A DNA stretch of 64,000 nucleotides, from positions 435,711-499,710 of the forward strand of contig NW_008705561.1 of the NCBI RefSeq assembly GCF_000186865.1, read 5' to 3'. The position numbers were made by a program, and so were the translations under genes. Under the pieces are notes generated by a model. It ran no database searches. It was not told the DNA's origin and saw nothing but the letters and a program-made list of their open reading frames with translations. This document shows, piece after piece, positions 30,072 through 39,218 of this stretch (within the stretch, counting starts at the first letter, position 1; each line of letters begins with the position of its first letter). The stretch is from Aureococcus anophagefferens. Lineage: Eukaryota; Sar; Pelagophyceae; Pelagomonadales; Pelagomonadaceae.

Positions 30072-30848
30072 ATGATCGACTTGACAGGCGACGACGATGA
30101 CGCTCTCACTTCTGCGCCAGCGCGATCGGCAGCTGGCGCTCTTACTTCTGCGCCAGCGCCCGGACCAGCGCGATCGGCAGCGCCGTCGACCAACGAGACG
30201 GACGCGCCGTCCTCGACGCTCAAGCGCAAGGCGCCCGCCGCCGGCGTCGAGATCGTCGTCGGCGGCGACCTCTTGAACGCCGAGGAGCCCTACGTCGCGC
30301 ACCAGGGTAACTGCGAGTCCAGGGGCGCGCGCGGCCTCGCGAAGGTGCTCTTCGCCAAGTGGCCCGCCGCCAACGTCTACAAGGATCGCCGCGGCCACTC
30401 GACGCCGGGGTCCGTCGAGCCGCGCGACGTTGAAGGCAAGGTCGTCGTCGCGCTCTTCGCGCAGCGGTCGCCGGGCCTGCCGCGGCGCGACGGCGACGAC
30501 TCCGCCGCGGCGCGCCTCGGCTGGTTCGAGGAGGCGCTCGACTGCCTCGGCAGCCTCATGGCCGCGCGCGGCGCGAGCGCCGTCGCCATGCCCTTCAACG
30601 TCGGCTGCGGCCTCGCGGGCGGCGAGTGGCCGGCGTACCGCGCGAAGCTCGACGCGTTCGCCGCGCGCTACGCCGTGTCCGTCAAGCTCTACGACCGCGA
30701 GCGCGCGTCCCTCGGCGGCGGCGGCCCGTCCGGCGCGTCCCGGGCCACGCGCGAATGCGTCGACTGCCGCCGCCCGCTCTCGGCGCAGGAGCCCGCGTGG
30801 AAGGTCCGCTGCTACGGCTGCTGGAAGGCGAACACGCGTAAGAAGTAG
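30072..30848 (+). CDS. Macro-domain protein (Poa1/TARG1-like) with C-terminal zinc ribbon
   Basis: A 258-residue protein. The first 55 residues are disordered and repeat TSAPAR/TSAPAPG. The macro domain (about 58-225) has VGGDLLNAEEPYVAHQGN at its start, SRGARGLAKVLFAKWP, and MPFNVGCGLAGGEWPAY, where GCGLAGG forms the phosphate/ribose loop. This layout resembles the yeast ADP-ribose-1''-phosphate phosphatase Poa1 and TARG1-like enzymes that remove ADP-ribose. The C-terminus CVDCRRPLSAQEPAWKVRCYGCW has two CxxC pairs and is probably a zinc ribbon, often used to bind nucleic acid or protein. It is convergent with the helicase gene, stops about 31 bp apart. Confidence 0.75.
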   Translation: MIDLTGDDDDALTSAPARSAAGALTSAPAPGPARSAAPSTNETDAPSSTLKRKAPAAGVEIVVGGDLLNAEEPYVAHQGNCESRGARGLAKVLFAKWPAANVYKDRRGHSTPGSVEPRDVEGKVVVALFAQRSPGLPRRDGDDSAAARLGWFEEALDCLGSLMAARGASAVAMPFNVGCGLAGGEWPAYRAKLDAFAARYAVSVKLYDRERASLGGGGPSGASRATRECVDCRRPLSAQEPAWKVRCYGCWKANTRKK

Positions 30849-30879
30849 CAGAAGCCGCATGGCCACAGGTACATGTGGC

Positions 30880-33050
30880 TTAGGCCCAGTCGTCCGCGTC
30901 GTCCGCGGCGGGCGCCGACCCGGACCACGGGAGCGCGCGGCCGACGCCCTGCCGCTTCGGCGGCGTGGGCTGCGGCGGTTCGGGCTGGGGCGGCGCGGGC
31001 TGAGGCTCGGTGGAGCTCCGGCTGGAGGCGCCGGAGTTGCGGGTGTTCGCGGCGGACCGCCGCGCGAGCGCCGCCTCCTTGTTGAGGCGCATGCGCTCGC
31101 GCATCTCCGCGGTGATGACCGGCTTCGGCGGCGCCGCGGCGGCGCTCGCCGGCGCGAAGGACGGCGCGGGCGGCGCCGCGGCGGCGCTCGGCGGCGCGAA
31201 GGACGGCGCGGGCGGCGCCGCGGCGGCCGGCGCGAAGGACCGGTCCCGGGACTGGCGGCGCTTGTGCGCGTCGTAGAACTGCTTCACCGCCGGGTGCGCC
31301 TTCACCGAGTCGGGCCGGAGCGGCGGCCCGTTGAGCCAGAGCCCCTCGAGGCTCGTCGCGCGGCTCAGGGCCACGTAGGACTGGCCGAACTCGAAGGCGC
31401 CCGCGAGCTCGACCTGGAGGCGCTCGAGGGTCATGCCCTGGGACTTGTGGACCGTCAGGGCCCAGGCGAGCCGCAGGGGCAGCTGCGTGCGCACGAGCGC
31501 CGCGTTCGACGAGTTCGCCGGGTACCAGCCGGACACGGGCGCGACGCGGTGTTTCACGCCGTTCGCGAACTCGACCATGGGGCAGGGGAACTGGGAGAGC
31601 CGGAGCTCCTTGATGACGACGTCCGTCGGCGCGAAGGACGTGACGACGCCGCGCGAGCCGTTCACGAGGCCCAGGTCCGGCATGTTCTTGAGCAGGATGA
31701 CCTGCGCGCCGACCTTCAACCGGAGCGTCGGCGGCGCGTTGCTCTTGTCCGCCTTGTCGCCGCAGCACTTGCGCGCGTCCGCGTTCGGCGCCGGCCCCTT
31801 CCAGACGTCGTGCGAGGCGACGTCGACAGGTGCGCCCGGCAGCGCGCCGAGGCGCCGCGCGTTCTCCTCGTCGACGTTACGGTTCGTGCAGTAGAGCTTC
31901 GTCGGCACGATCGCGTCCGTCGGCGGCGGCTTCCGCGACACGTGGCAGTCGTCGAGGCGCCGCCGCGTCGCGGCGGACATGTCGCCCTCGCGGATCTCGT
32001 TGAGGAGGCCGACGAAGGCGCGGTCGTTCTGCTGGCGGACGCAGGTCTCGAGGACGACGCACCCGGGCCGCAGCGGCGACAGGCCCGCGCGCTCCCAGGC
32101 GCGCGCCTCGAAGGCGAAGCCCTTGTTGTAGGGGCCGCCGAGCCCCACGGGGGGCAGCTGGAAGAAGTCGCCGACGGCGACGAGCTGGATGCCGCCGAAG
32201 GGCGCGTCGTTATTCCGGACGGCGCGCGCGATGCCGTCGAGCGCCTCGAAGAGCTCGCTGTCGAGCATGGACACCTCGTCGATGACGAGCACCTTGGCCG
32301 CGGTCCAGCGCGCCGTCGCCGGGCCCTGCTTGGCCACCTTCGCCGCGAGCGCGCCCGGGTGGCCCTTGCCGAGGCCGATGCCCGACCACGAGTGGATCGT
32401 CACGCCGCCGACGTGCTGCGCGGCGATGCCCGTCGGCGCCGTGACGGCGACGGCGTCGTCGCCGTGCTTCTTTTTGAGCTCGTGGATGCAGTACTTGGTC
32501 AGGAACGACTTGCCCGTACCTGTTCGGTGCAACATAAGATAGTGGGGATCGGGCGGGGAATGTAACGCTTAATGGACGCCGAAGAGGTACCGGCGCTGCC
32601 GGTGATGAAGGCGTTCGACCCGTCGACGACGACCATGTCCGCGGCGCGGAGCTGCTCCGCGTTCAGGTCGCTCCGCTTCGGCGGCGGCGGGCCCGCGGGC
32701 GGCGCGGGCCGCGACGACGACGACTCGCCCTTGGCCTTCTTGGGCTTGGGCGCGAAGAACGCCAGCGACAGCGCCGACGGTTCCGCCGCGGCCGCGGGCG
32801 CGCGCTTGACGGCGGCGGCGGCGGAAGCGACGCCCGTCCCGCCCGCCGTGATCTTGAGGAGCTCGTCGCCGATCTTCGACAGCATGGACGGGCCCACGCC
32901 CTTGACGCGCCCCAGCGCGGCCAGCGTCGTCGGCACCTCCTCGCACAGCGCGTCGAGCACCTTGTTCGAGAAGATGCAAAAGGCCGGCTGCTTGTTCAGT
33001 TTGCTCTGTGCCGTGCGGAACGACTGCAGGCGGTCGCGGAGCGACGACAT
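30880..33050 (-). CDS. PIF1-family DNA helicase with N-terminal HRDC-like domain
   Basis: Two exons (33050-32591; 32519-30880) give 699 residues; the 71-bp intron (32520-32590) is GT-AG. Residues about 7-70 (FRTAQSKLNKQPAFCIFSN, VKGVGPSMLSKIGDELL) match an HRDC domain, normally found in RecQ helicases and RNase D. After a disordered linker comes the PIF1 motor: LNAEQLRAADMV, Walker A GSAGTGKSFL, TAPTGIAAQHVGG, Walker B VLVIDEVSML, VGDFFQLPPV, and late motifs LTVHKSQGMTLE and YVALSRA. The intron splits the Walker A codon run between SAG and TGKS. The C-terminus is Ala/Pro-rich low complexity. Family members unwind DNA at replication forks, telomeres or G-quadruplexes. Confidence 0.88.
32520..32590 (-). 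other. 71-bp GT-AG intron inside the Walker A motif
   Basis: Donor GTACCTC after GCCG, acceptor CGAACAG before GTACGGGC, phase 1. Only the first four bases of the flanks agree (GTAC), so this is not convincingly a recent introner insertion. It has no similarity to families A or B. Confidence 0.85.
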
Positions 33051-33132
33051 CGCGCTGCGACGACGCCGGAAGACAAAACTCAGGGGCTATCGGCCGGCGC
33101 CAGGGAATCGTCGTCCTTAAGGCCTTGCAGCG

Positions 33133-34749
33133 ATGATGCCGCTTGCTTGCCGTCATTGCAGTGTGATGCGCCGCGCAATGTTGACCGTGCTAGCAGCGCT
33201 GGTCGCCTCGTCGCAGGCGTTCCAGAGCCCTAAACCGCAGCTACGTCACCTCCGGCCATTGCAGCAGCAGCAGCAGCGCGCGCCGCGAAGCGCACCAGCG
33301 CTGCCGGCGAGCCGGCTCGCCGAGGCTCTGTCGCCGCGCTTCAGCGCGCTCGACGGCCGCATCGCCGCCGTCGCGGTGCCGGCCATCTTCTCGCTCGTCG
33401 TCTTTCCCCTCGTCGGCATGGTCGACACGTTCTTCGTCGGGCGCATGGGCGACGCGATCTCGCTCGCGGGCATGGGCGCGGCGAACGCGGCGTACTCGGC
33501 CGTCTTCTTCGTGCTCGCGGTCGTGCCGACGCTGACGGCGCCCAAGGTCGCGCGCGCGAAGGGCCGCGGCGACGATGAGGGCCTGAGACGAGCGGTCCGC
33601 GACTCGCTCTGGGTCAGCGGGGTGACCGGTTTGCTCGGCACGATCTGCCTCTGCGGCTTCCCGGTGCAATTCCTGGAGGCCATCGTCCTGCCGCAGGGCG
33701 CGCCGGCGGTGCAGCCCGCGGCGGACTACTTGCGGCTCCGCGCGCTCGGCTTTTTGCCCGCGCTCCTGTCGAGCACGTGCTTCGCGGCCTACCGGGGGCT
33801 GCTCGACACGCGGACGCCGCTCCGCATCTCGCTGGCCTACAACGCGCTCAACGCGGTCCTCGACCCGCTGCTCATCTTCCCCGCGGGCCTCGGCGTCGCC
33901 GGCGCCGCGCTCGCCACGGCGGCCTCAGAGCTCGCGGGCTGCCTCGTCTACCTCGAACTCTTAAGCCGGCGCGTCGGCGGCCCGCGGCTCGCGAAGTCGT
34001 TCTGGCGCCGCGCCCCTACAAAAAAGGCGCTCGCGGCGCTCGCGACGGGCGGCGCGGCCATGCAGGCGCGGCAGCTGGCGCTCAACGGCGCGTTCGCGTC
34101 CGCGGCGCGCGCGACGCAGGCCATGGACGCGACGGGCGTCCAGGCCGCGGCCTACGCGATCTCGCAGCAGTTCTGGCTCCTCTGCGGCGTCGCGCTCTTC
34201 GCGCTCCAGTCGAGCGCCGCGGCGCTCGTGCCCGCGGCGCTCGGCGACGGCTCCGGCGCGGGCGACGCGGCGCGGCTCGCGGACCGGTGCTTGGCCTGGG
34301 GCCTCTACGTCGGCGCGGCGCTGGGCGCGTTGCAGGTCGCGGCGCTGCCGCTGATCCGCCTCTTCTCGCCGCTGCCGGCCGTCGTCGACGCGGCGACGAC
34401 GCCCGCGCTCCTCATGGCGCTCGCGCAGCCCGTGAACGGCGTCGCGTTCGTCGCCGAGGGCGTGCTCCTGGGCCTCGGGCGCTTCGGTTTCCTGGCCGCG
34501 CAGACCGCGCTCGGCGCGTGCGCCATGCTCGTCGGGCTCCGCGTCGCCGACGCGAAGCACGCGGGCCTCGCGGGCGTCGTCGCGGCCATCTTCGCCTTCA
34601 ACCTGGTGCAGGCCGTTGCCGCGCTCCTCCACCACCTCCGCCTCGGGCCCCTCGCGGGCCGCGCGGCCGACTGCGCGCCCGCCGTCGGCGGGGGGCGCGC
34701 GGAGCAGGTCTGCGTCGTCGACGACGACGACGCAAGTGCAACCACGTAA
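33133..34749 (+). CDS. MATE-family transporter, probably plastid-targeted
   Basis: A 538-residue multidrug and toxic compound extrusion (MATE/DinF) protein. The N-terminus has a signal peptide (MLTVLAALVASSQAFQSP). SQAF|Q matches the ASAF-type cleavage motif used for import into complex plastids. A Gln-rich patch (QQQQQ) follows. Twelve hydrophobic segments then follow, with MATE landmarks FPLVGMVDTFFVGRMGD, YRGLLDTRTPLRISL, NAVLDPLLIF, AISQQFWLLCGVALFALQSS and EGVLLGLGRFGF. This resembles the plant EDS5/DTX45-47 plastid branch. Substrate unknown. An alternative start is the ATG at 33166. Its stop is one base from the stop of the convergent sulfotransferase gene. Confidence 0.88.
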   Translation: MMPLACRHCSVMRRAMLTVLAALVASSQAFQSPKPQLRHLRPLQQQQQRAPRSAPALPASRLAEALSPRFSALDGRIAAVAVPAIFSLVVFPLVGMVDTFFVGRMGDAISLAGMGAANAAYSAVFFVLAVVPTLTAPKVARAKGRGDDEGLRRAVRDSLWVSGVTGLLGTICLCGFPVQFLEAIVLPQGAPAVQPAADYLRLRALGFLPALLSSTCFAAYRGLLDTRTPLRISLAYNALNAVLDPLLIFPAGLGVAGAALATAASELAGCLVYLELLSRRVGGPRLAKSFWRRAPTKKALAALATGGAAMQARQLALNGAFASAARATQAMDATGVQAAAYAISQQFWLLCGVALFALQSSAAALVPAALGDGSGAGDAARLADRCLAWGLYVGAALGALQVAALPLIRLFSPLPAVVDAATTPALLMALAQPVNGVAFVAEGVLLGLGRFGFLAAQTALGACAMLVGLRVADAKHAGLAGVVAAIFAFNLVQAVAALLHHLRLGPLAGRAADCAPAVGGGRAEQVCVVDDDDASATT

Positions 34750-34750
34750 G

Positions 34751-35812
34751 TTAGGACACGCAGGGCATCGGCGCGAAGGGCGGGAATTCGGGCTCTTCCG
34801 GCGGTCCGTCCCGCGTCGCGAGGAGCGCGTAGAGCCGGTCGTTGTGGGGCCCGTAGATGGCCTGGAGCTCGTCGCGCACGGCGCAGGAGACGTTGGCCTG
34901 GGCCGTGACCTCGCGCCGCTCGCCCGCGCGCTCCTTGGAGTTCGTGTGCGGGAGCCTCTGGTCGCCGCGGGCGGGCGGGAAGCGGAGGAACGCGGCGAGG
35001 CCGCCGTGGACGTCGTTGAAATGCACGACGAGCCAGGAGAACTCGAGCACGAGGATGTGCGCCCGGGGAAAGTGCGAGCTCCAGAGCTCGATCTGCGCCG
35101 CGTAGAATCCCGTGTGAAGATCGCCGTGGCAGCCCGCGCTTCGCCGGCCCCCGAAGCGCCCGCGGTACGTCGCCGCCGCGCCGTCCGTGACCGCCGCCGC
35201 GTTCGCGAGGCGGCAGGCGACGAAGGCCTCGTAGGTCGACCCGGGCGCGACGGGGCACGCGGCGCACCACTGGACGCGGCGCCCGAGCTGCGCGTTGAAC
35301 GCGCTCAGGTCGCGCGAGATCGGTTCCCGGAGCACGGCGATAAAACGGAGCTCGGCCTTGAAGGGCGCGGGCACGGCCGCCGCGAGCTCCGCCGGCGCCG
35401 TGAGGTGCCGGAGGTTCGCGGGCGTCGCCTCGAAAAAGCCCTGAAGGCACTCGCTCCGGCGGTTCGAGGGGTAGAGCCGCGTGAACTGCGCCGCGAGCCG
35501 CTTCGCCGCGCCGCGCCGCGCGGTCCGCGGCGTCGCGTTCCACGCCTCGTGCGCGTCGCCCCAGAAGTGCGTCTCCTTGAGGTCGTTCGTCTGCCGCGAG
35601 CGCCACTTCGGCGTCGCGAGGCGCCGGCGCGTCTGAGGCGTGGCGGCGCAGATTGAAAAGCGCTTATGGATCCACTTGTAGATGGCCGTCGACCCACATT
35701 TCTGACCTCCTAAAACCCAGGTCTGCGGCCAGCAACCATCCTCCGAGCACGACCAAGGGAGCTCTGGAGTCGCTGCGATTGTGTGCGCGAGGAAGAGGAA
35801 TATGAGGTGCAT
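34751..35812 (-). CDS. Secretory-pathway carbohydrate sulfotransferase
   Basis: A 353-residue protein with a signal anchor (MHLIFLFLAHTIAATPE). LGGQKCGSTAIYKWI (34-48) is the 5'-phosphosulfate-binding loop of PAPS-dependent sulfotransferases. FIAVLREPISRDLSAFN is the 3'-phosphate-binding element with the R...S pair. AHILVLEFSWL and a C-terminal NDRLYALLATR helix fit heparan-sulfate-type enzymes. It therefore probably sulfates glycans in the Golgi. The frame is open upstream to 35944, but the signal peptide supports the ATG at 35812. Convergent with the MATE gene. Confidence 0.8.
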   Translation of the reverse strand: MHLIFLFLAHTIAATPELPWSCSEDGCWPQTWVLGGQKCGSTAIYKWIHKRFSICAATPQTRRRLATPKWRSRQTNDLKETHFWGDAHEAWNATPRTARRGAAKRLAAQFTRLYPSNRRSECLQGFFEATPANLRHLTAPAELAAAVPAPFKAELRFIAVLREPISRDLSAFNAQLGRRVQWCAACPVAPGSTYEAFVACRLANAAAVTDGAAATYRGRFGGRRSAGCHGDLHTGFYAAQIELWSSHFPRAHILVLEFSWLVVHFNDVHGGLAAFLRFPPARGDQRLPHTNSKERAGERREVTAQANVSCAVRDELQAIYGPHNDRLYALLATRDGPPEEPEFPPFAPMPCVS

Positions 35813-36285
35813 CCAGGCCTGAATCGCTTGACCGCACTTTGCTGTGGTATAGGCCTTAATTTTGGAGTGGCTGCGTGGGGATTGAGGCCACGGGGCGATG
35901 CGGCGGTGCCTCAGGCCTTGATCGAGATTTGATCGCTGCCTCACTTTGTTTTTACCGCAAGGCCCTCCTAAAAAGTAGGAGGCCTAGTAGGCGTGCCGGA
36001 CGGTGTGTGCGACGCCCGCCGCGGGCGGCGCCGACGACCCGCCGCCACCGCCGGAGCCGGCCTACGACACCCCGGCGCCGCCGCTGGCTCGACGCGAGCC
36101 CGAGCGCCGCGCGCCAGCTCTTCGACCGCGAGGGCGGCTCGTTCTCTGCGGCCGCGGGCAGCGGCTCCGACAGCGACGACTCCCGCGAGCCCGAGCTCAT
36201 CAGCTGGATCCGGAAGGCGGTCCAGATCAACGACGACGACGACGACTAACTGGATCTGAGGTAAGTGCTGGGGGATTCTCAAATT
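35813..36285. other. Intergenic stretch with a decayed coding fragment
   Basis: Between 36003 and 36249 the plus strand reads ADDPPPPPEPAYDTPAPPL in one frame and then DASPSAARQLFDREGGSFS and ISWIRKAVQINDDDDD in another, ending at TAA (36247-36249). It looks like the end of a protein gene with a frameshift and no start. Near 35960-35985 there is a short hairpin (GGCCCTCCTA / TAGGAGGCC). Remaining sequence is unremarkable. Confidence 0.35.
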
Positions 36286-37623
36286 TTACTGGCCTTCGGC
36301 CGCCTTCCGCTCGGCGAGACGAGCCCTGAGCGGTGCCAATGCCGCAGCATGCTCGGCGGAGAGCTGGCTGTCATCGCCGGACCGTTCTATGTGCTCGGCG
36401 AGGAGCTGGCCGTCATTGCTCCCACATATTCCGGGCCGAGCATATAAGTCTTCCAAAGCTCCCACGATTCCGGGCCGAAGGAGTTCGGCAACCGCGTAGT
36501 GGCCGTTGGATAAGGCGATTTCCAGTGGCAGAATGCCGCCTTCGGCTGCCTTGTTCGTAATTGCTCCTTTCTGCATCAGTAGTTCGACGACATCGTAGTG
36601 ATTCTCTTCACACGCCGCGAAAAAGGATGTCTCTCCATCGGCCGTCGCTGCGTTTATTTCCGCGCCGCGATCGATCAGCAGCCTCGCGACCTTGGCGTGA
36701 CCGTTTTTGGAAGCCAGGTGCAGTGCCGTAAAGCCATTTTCGTACGTTCGATTTACGTCGGCGCCGCGGTCTATCAGCAGTCTCGCTATGGACAGGTGAC
36801 CATCCGAGCTTGCTATCGACAACGGCGTACCACCATCGTCCGTCATGCAGTCGACGGTTGCGCGGCCCACGAAGATCAGTAAGCATACCATGCCATAGTT
36901 TCCGGCGATACATGCGACGTGGAGAGCCGTAAGCCTCCCCTCCGGCGTGGTCAGCTCGACGTCGGCACCTCGGTTGACTAGCAATCGAGCGACCTCGATC
37001 TGGTTGCTCACGCAAGCGCTGAACAAAGGCGTCAAGACTCCACACTGCACGACTCGCGTCGCTCCACACTGAGAATCAGGGGGCGGGGGGGGCAGTGAAA
37101 CAATCGCGTCGATGTTGCAACCGCTTTCGAGGCGTGAACGAATCTGATCCAAATCGCCATCGCGGCACGCCGCTAGCAAAGCCTCGACGGGATGGGGCAG
37201 AGCCTCGGCGGGCGTGGGCAGACGGGCCGCGCGGCGGCGCTGGCGCGCGCATGCGCTTTCGATGTTCGCATAGAGGGCCGTCCAATACGCCATCTGCGTC
37301 GCGACGAAGTCCTCGGAAAAATCGTAACGGTACGCGGCGGCGAGATCGGACAGGGTCGGCATCATCTTGCCGCGCGATTCAAAATATCCAGGAATCTTTG
37401 ATAGCTCCTCATCACTGTCTTGTGGTGTGTGGAGATCTTGAACTCCCGCCAATAGCCCCACAACACTCCCGCCAAGGCCACAATCAGTGTTCAAAGCCGG
37501 CCAATGATTTGCCGGGTGCCCGGGTGTGTTTTCACTCTCCCCCGTTGTTACCGTCGTCTGAGCATCGGCGGCCCCCTTCTTCTCGCCCGCCACCTTCTTA
37601 GGCTTGCGCGATTTCTTGCCCAT
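36286..37623 (-). CDS. Ankyrin-repeat protein of lower GC content
   Basis: A 445-residue protein. The start at 37623 (MGKKSRKPKKVAGEKKGA) is preferred; an upstream in-frame ATG at 37725 lies only 18 bp from the divergent glycosyltransferase. A basic N-terminus is followed by an acidic and helical region. At least six ankyrin repeats then run from about 170 to 390: PVEALLAACRDGDLDQIRSR, TPLFSACVSNQIEVARLLV, TALHVACIAGNYGMVCLLI, TPLSIASSDGHLSIARLLID, TALHLASKNGHAKVARLLID and TSFFAACEENHYDVVELLM. Codon third positions are clearly less GC-biased than in neighbouring genes, suggesting a younger or differently constrained gene or transfer. Probable binding or scaffold protein; no catalytic domain. 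Confidence 0.75.
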   Translation of the reverse strand: MGKKSRKPKKVAGEKKGAADAQTTVTTGESENTPGHPANHWPALNTDCGLGGSVVGLLAGVQDLHTPQDSDEELSKIPGYFESRGKMMPTLSDLAAAYRYDFSEDFVATQMAYWTALYANIESACARQRRRAARLPTPAEALPHPVEALLAACRDGDLDQIRSRLESGCNIDAIVSLPPPPPDSQCGATRVVQCGVLTPLFSACVSNQIEVARLLVNRGADVELTTPEGRLTALHVACIAGNYGMVCLLIFVGRATVDCMTDDGGTPLSIASSDGHLSIARLLIDRGADVNRTYENGFTALHLASKNGHAKVARLLIDRGAEINAATADGETSFFAACEENHYDVVELLMQKGAITNKAAEGGILPLEIALSNGHYAVAELLRPGIVGALEDLYARPGICGSNDGQLLAEHIERSGDDSQLSAEHAAALAPLRARLAERKAAEGQ

Positions 37624-37742
37624 CCTACGATCTCGTCCAAAAGTGTCGACGCGCAAGTCGCTCCTCCCACTCCTCCTCTCTTGGCAGTTTTTGGCTGTGG
37701 TATTTAGCGAGTCGAGGTCCGACATCGCGCCGACGCGGCGCG

Positions 37743-39146
37743 ATGCGACAAATCCTCCTCGCCCTCTCTGCCGTCGCCGCCGCCACAAAACCATCAGAGA
37801 AGGCCGATTTCCGCAAGCCGTCGCGCGAGGGGCAGAAGCCCTGGGACCTCTTTGGTATTCTCGGCTGGTGGAACATCGGTCCCGGCATCGGGTGCCCCTT
37901 CGACGAGCCGTCGGACGCGTCGTGGACGCTCAAGGGCGGCGACCACCGGGACTGCGCCTGGCTCCAGCGCGCCGACCCGGACAAGCGGCGGCTCTTCTGC
38001 GGGAAGCGCGGCGCCGGCGGCGTGCCCGCGGCCGAAGCGTGCCCGCACGCGTGCGTTCATTGCTGCGACGGCGCGGCGCTCTTCGGCGGCGGCGCGCCCG
38101 ACGCCGCGTGCGCCGCCGTCGGCCGCGAGTTCTCAGACGCCGCCAAGGCAGCGGCGCGGCTCGACAGCTTCTGCGACGACCCGCCGGCGCGCGCTCGCGC
38201 GACTACTACCCGGACGTTCATGACGGGCCCGCGCTTCATCCAGGGCGCGTGCTTCGGCCGCTTCCAGGAGGCGCACCTATCCGTGAACGCGACGGCCATG
38301 CAGCGCGAGTGCTGCGACCCGAAACTGATCCGCGAGCGCATCCGCGCGGGCCACCGGCGCGACCGGAATCCGAAGAGCGCGGATCCCGAGCCGTACCTAC
38401 TCTTCCCGCGGTCCCAGGTCGAGGCGGCGCGCTTCTATGCGTCCACATCGACGCGCGACGTCGACGTCAACTTCCTCGGGCGGCTCCACCTCGGGGCGCC
38501 CGTGGCGCTGCTCGAGTATACCCAAAAAGCCTGGGGCGACTACGTCGCGCTCGACTTCAGCGGCCACGTCGCCGCGTCGATGCGCCGCTGGGTGCTGCCC
38601 TTCGTGAAGCGCTACTTCACGGCCGAGTCCGTGCTCGTGGACACGTCCGCGGAGGACGCGGCGACCTACGCGCCTTTGGGCGCCTTCGACAAGACCGTCG
38701 CGGGCGGGACGCTCGCGGGCTTCCGGCCCATGACCGTCGCATGGGTGTCGGCCTTTGGCAACCGCAGCGTCCAGACCTGCCGGAAGGCGACCTGCGACCC
38801 GTCCTACTACGCGACGCTCGCGCGGTCCCGCTTCACGCTCGCGCCCGCGGGCGACATGCCCTGGTCGACGCGCTTCTTCGAGGCCATCATGGCCGGCTCC
38901 GTCCCCGTCGTCTCGAGCGAGGACCACGCGGGCCGCAACGCCGAGGAGAAGGCGCTCGGCTACAAGTACCTCCTCGTCTCCGAGTACGTCGCGCGGCGGA
39001 CGCGGTTCCCGGGCGCGGTCCCGTACTGCGACAAATGGGCGGCGCACAACCTCGCGATCTTCCTCGAGCACCAGTCCTACATCGCGGACCCGAGCACCGT
39101 CCGACCGAACGTCGACCGGTGCCGCGCCGAGGCCGACATGCCGTAA
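37743..39146 (+). CDS. Exostosin-like (GT47-type) glycosyltransferase, paralogue 1
   Basis: A 467-residue protein with signal peptide MRQILLALSAVAAATKP. The first third is Cys-rich (GWWNIGPGIGCPFDEP, CPHACVHCCDGAALFGGG). The C-terminal half has the exostosin/GT47 nucleotide-sugar region: YYATLARSRFTLAPAGDMPW, TRFFEAIMAGSVPVV, then a C-terminal helix NLAIFLEHQSYIADP. LLFPRSQVEAARFYAST and DVDVNFLGRL are shared with two more paralogues (41349-42725 and 48393-49814), so this is a local family. Golgi glycan synthesis is likely; donor and acceptor unknown. Divergent from the ankyrin gene. Confidence 0.75.
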   Translation: MRQILLALSAVAAATKPSEKADFRKPSREGQKPWDLFGILGWWNIGPGIGCPFDEPSDASWTLKGGDHRDCAWLQRADPDKRRLFCGKRGAGGVPAAEACPHACVHCCDGAALFGGGAPDAACAAVGREFSDAAKAAARLDSFCDDPPARARATTTRTFMTGPRFIQGACFGRFQEAHLSVNATAMQRECCDPKLIRERIRAGHRRDRNPKSADPEPYLLFPRSQVEAARFYASTSTRDVDVNFLGRLHLGAPVALLEYTQKAWGDYVALDFSGHVAASMRRWVLPFVKRYFTAESVLVDTSAEDAATYAPLGAFDKTVAGGTLAGFRPMTVAWVSAFGNRSVQTCRKATCDPSYYATLARSRFTLAPAGDMPWSTRFFEAIMAGSVPVVSSEDHAGRNAEEKALGYKYLLVSEYVARRTRFPGAVPYCDKWAAHNLAIFLEHQSYIADPSTVRPNVDRCRAEADMP

Positions 39147-39218
39147 TTTGTGGGGGGAGGGATCGAGGGTCTTTGGTCTTTGGGGCGTATGCTTGTGCCC
39201 CGGCTTGCGTGTTGCCCC

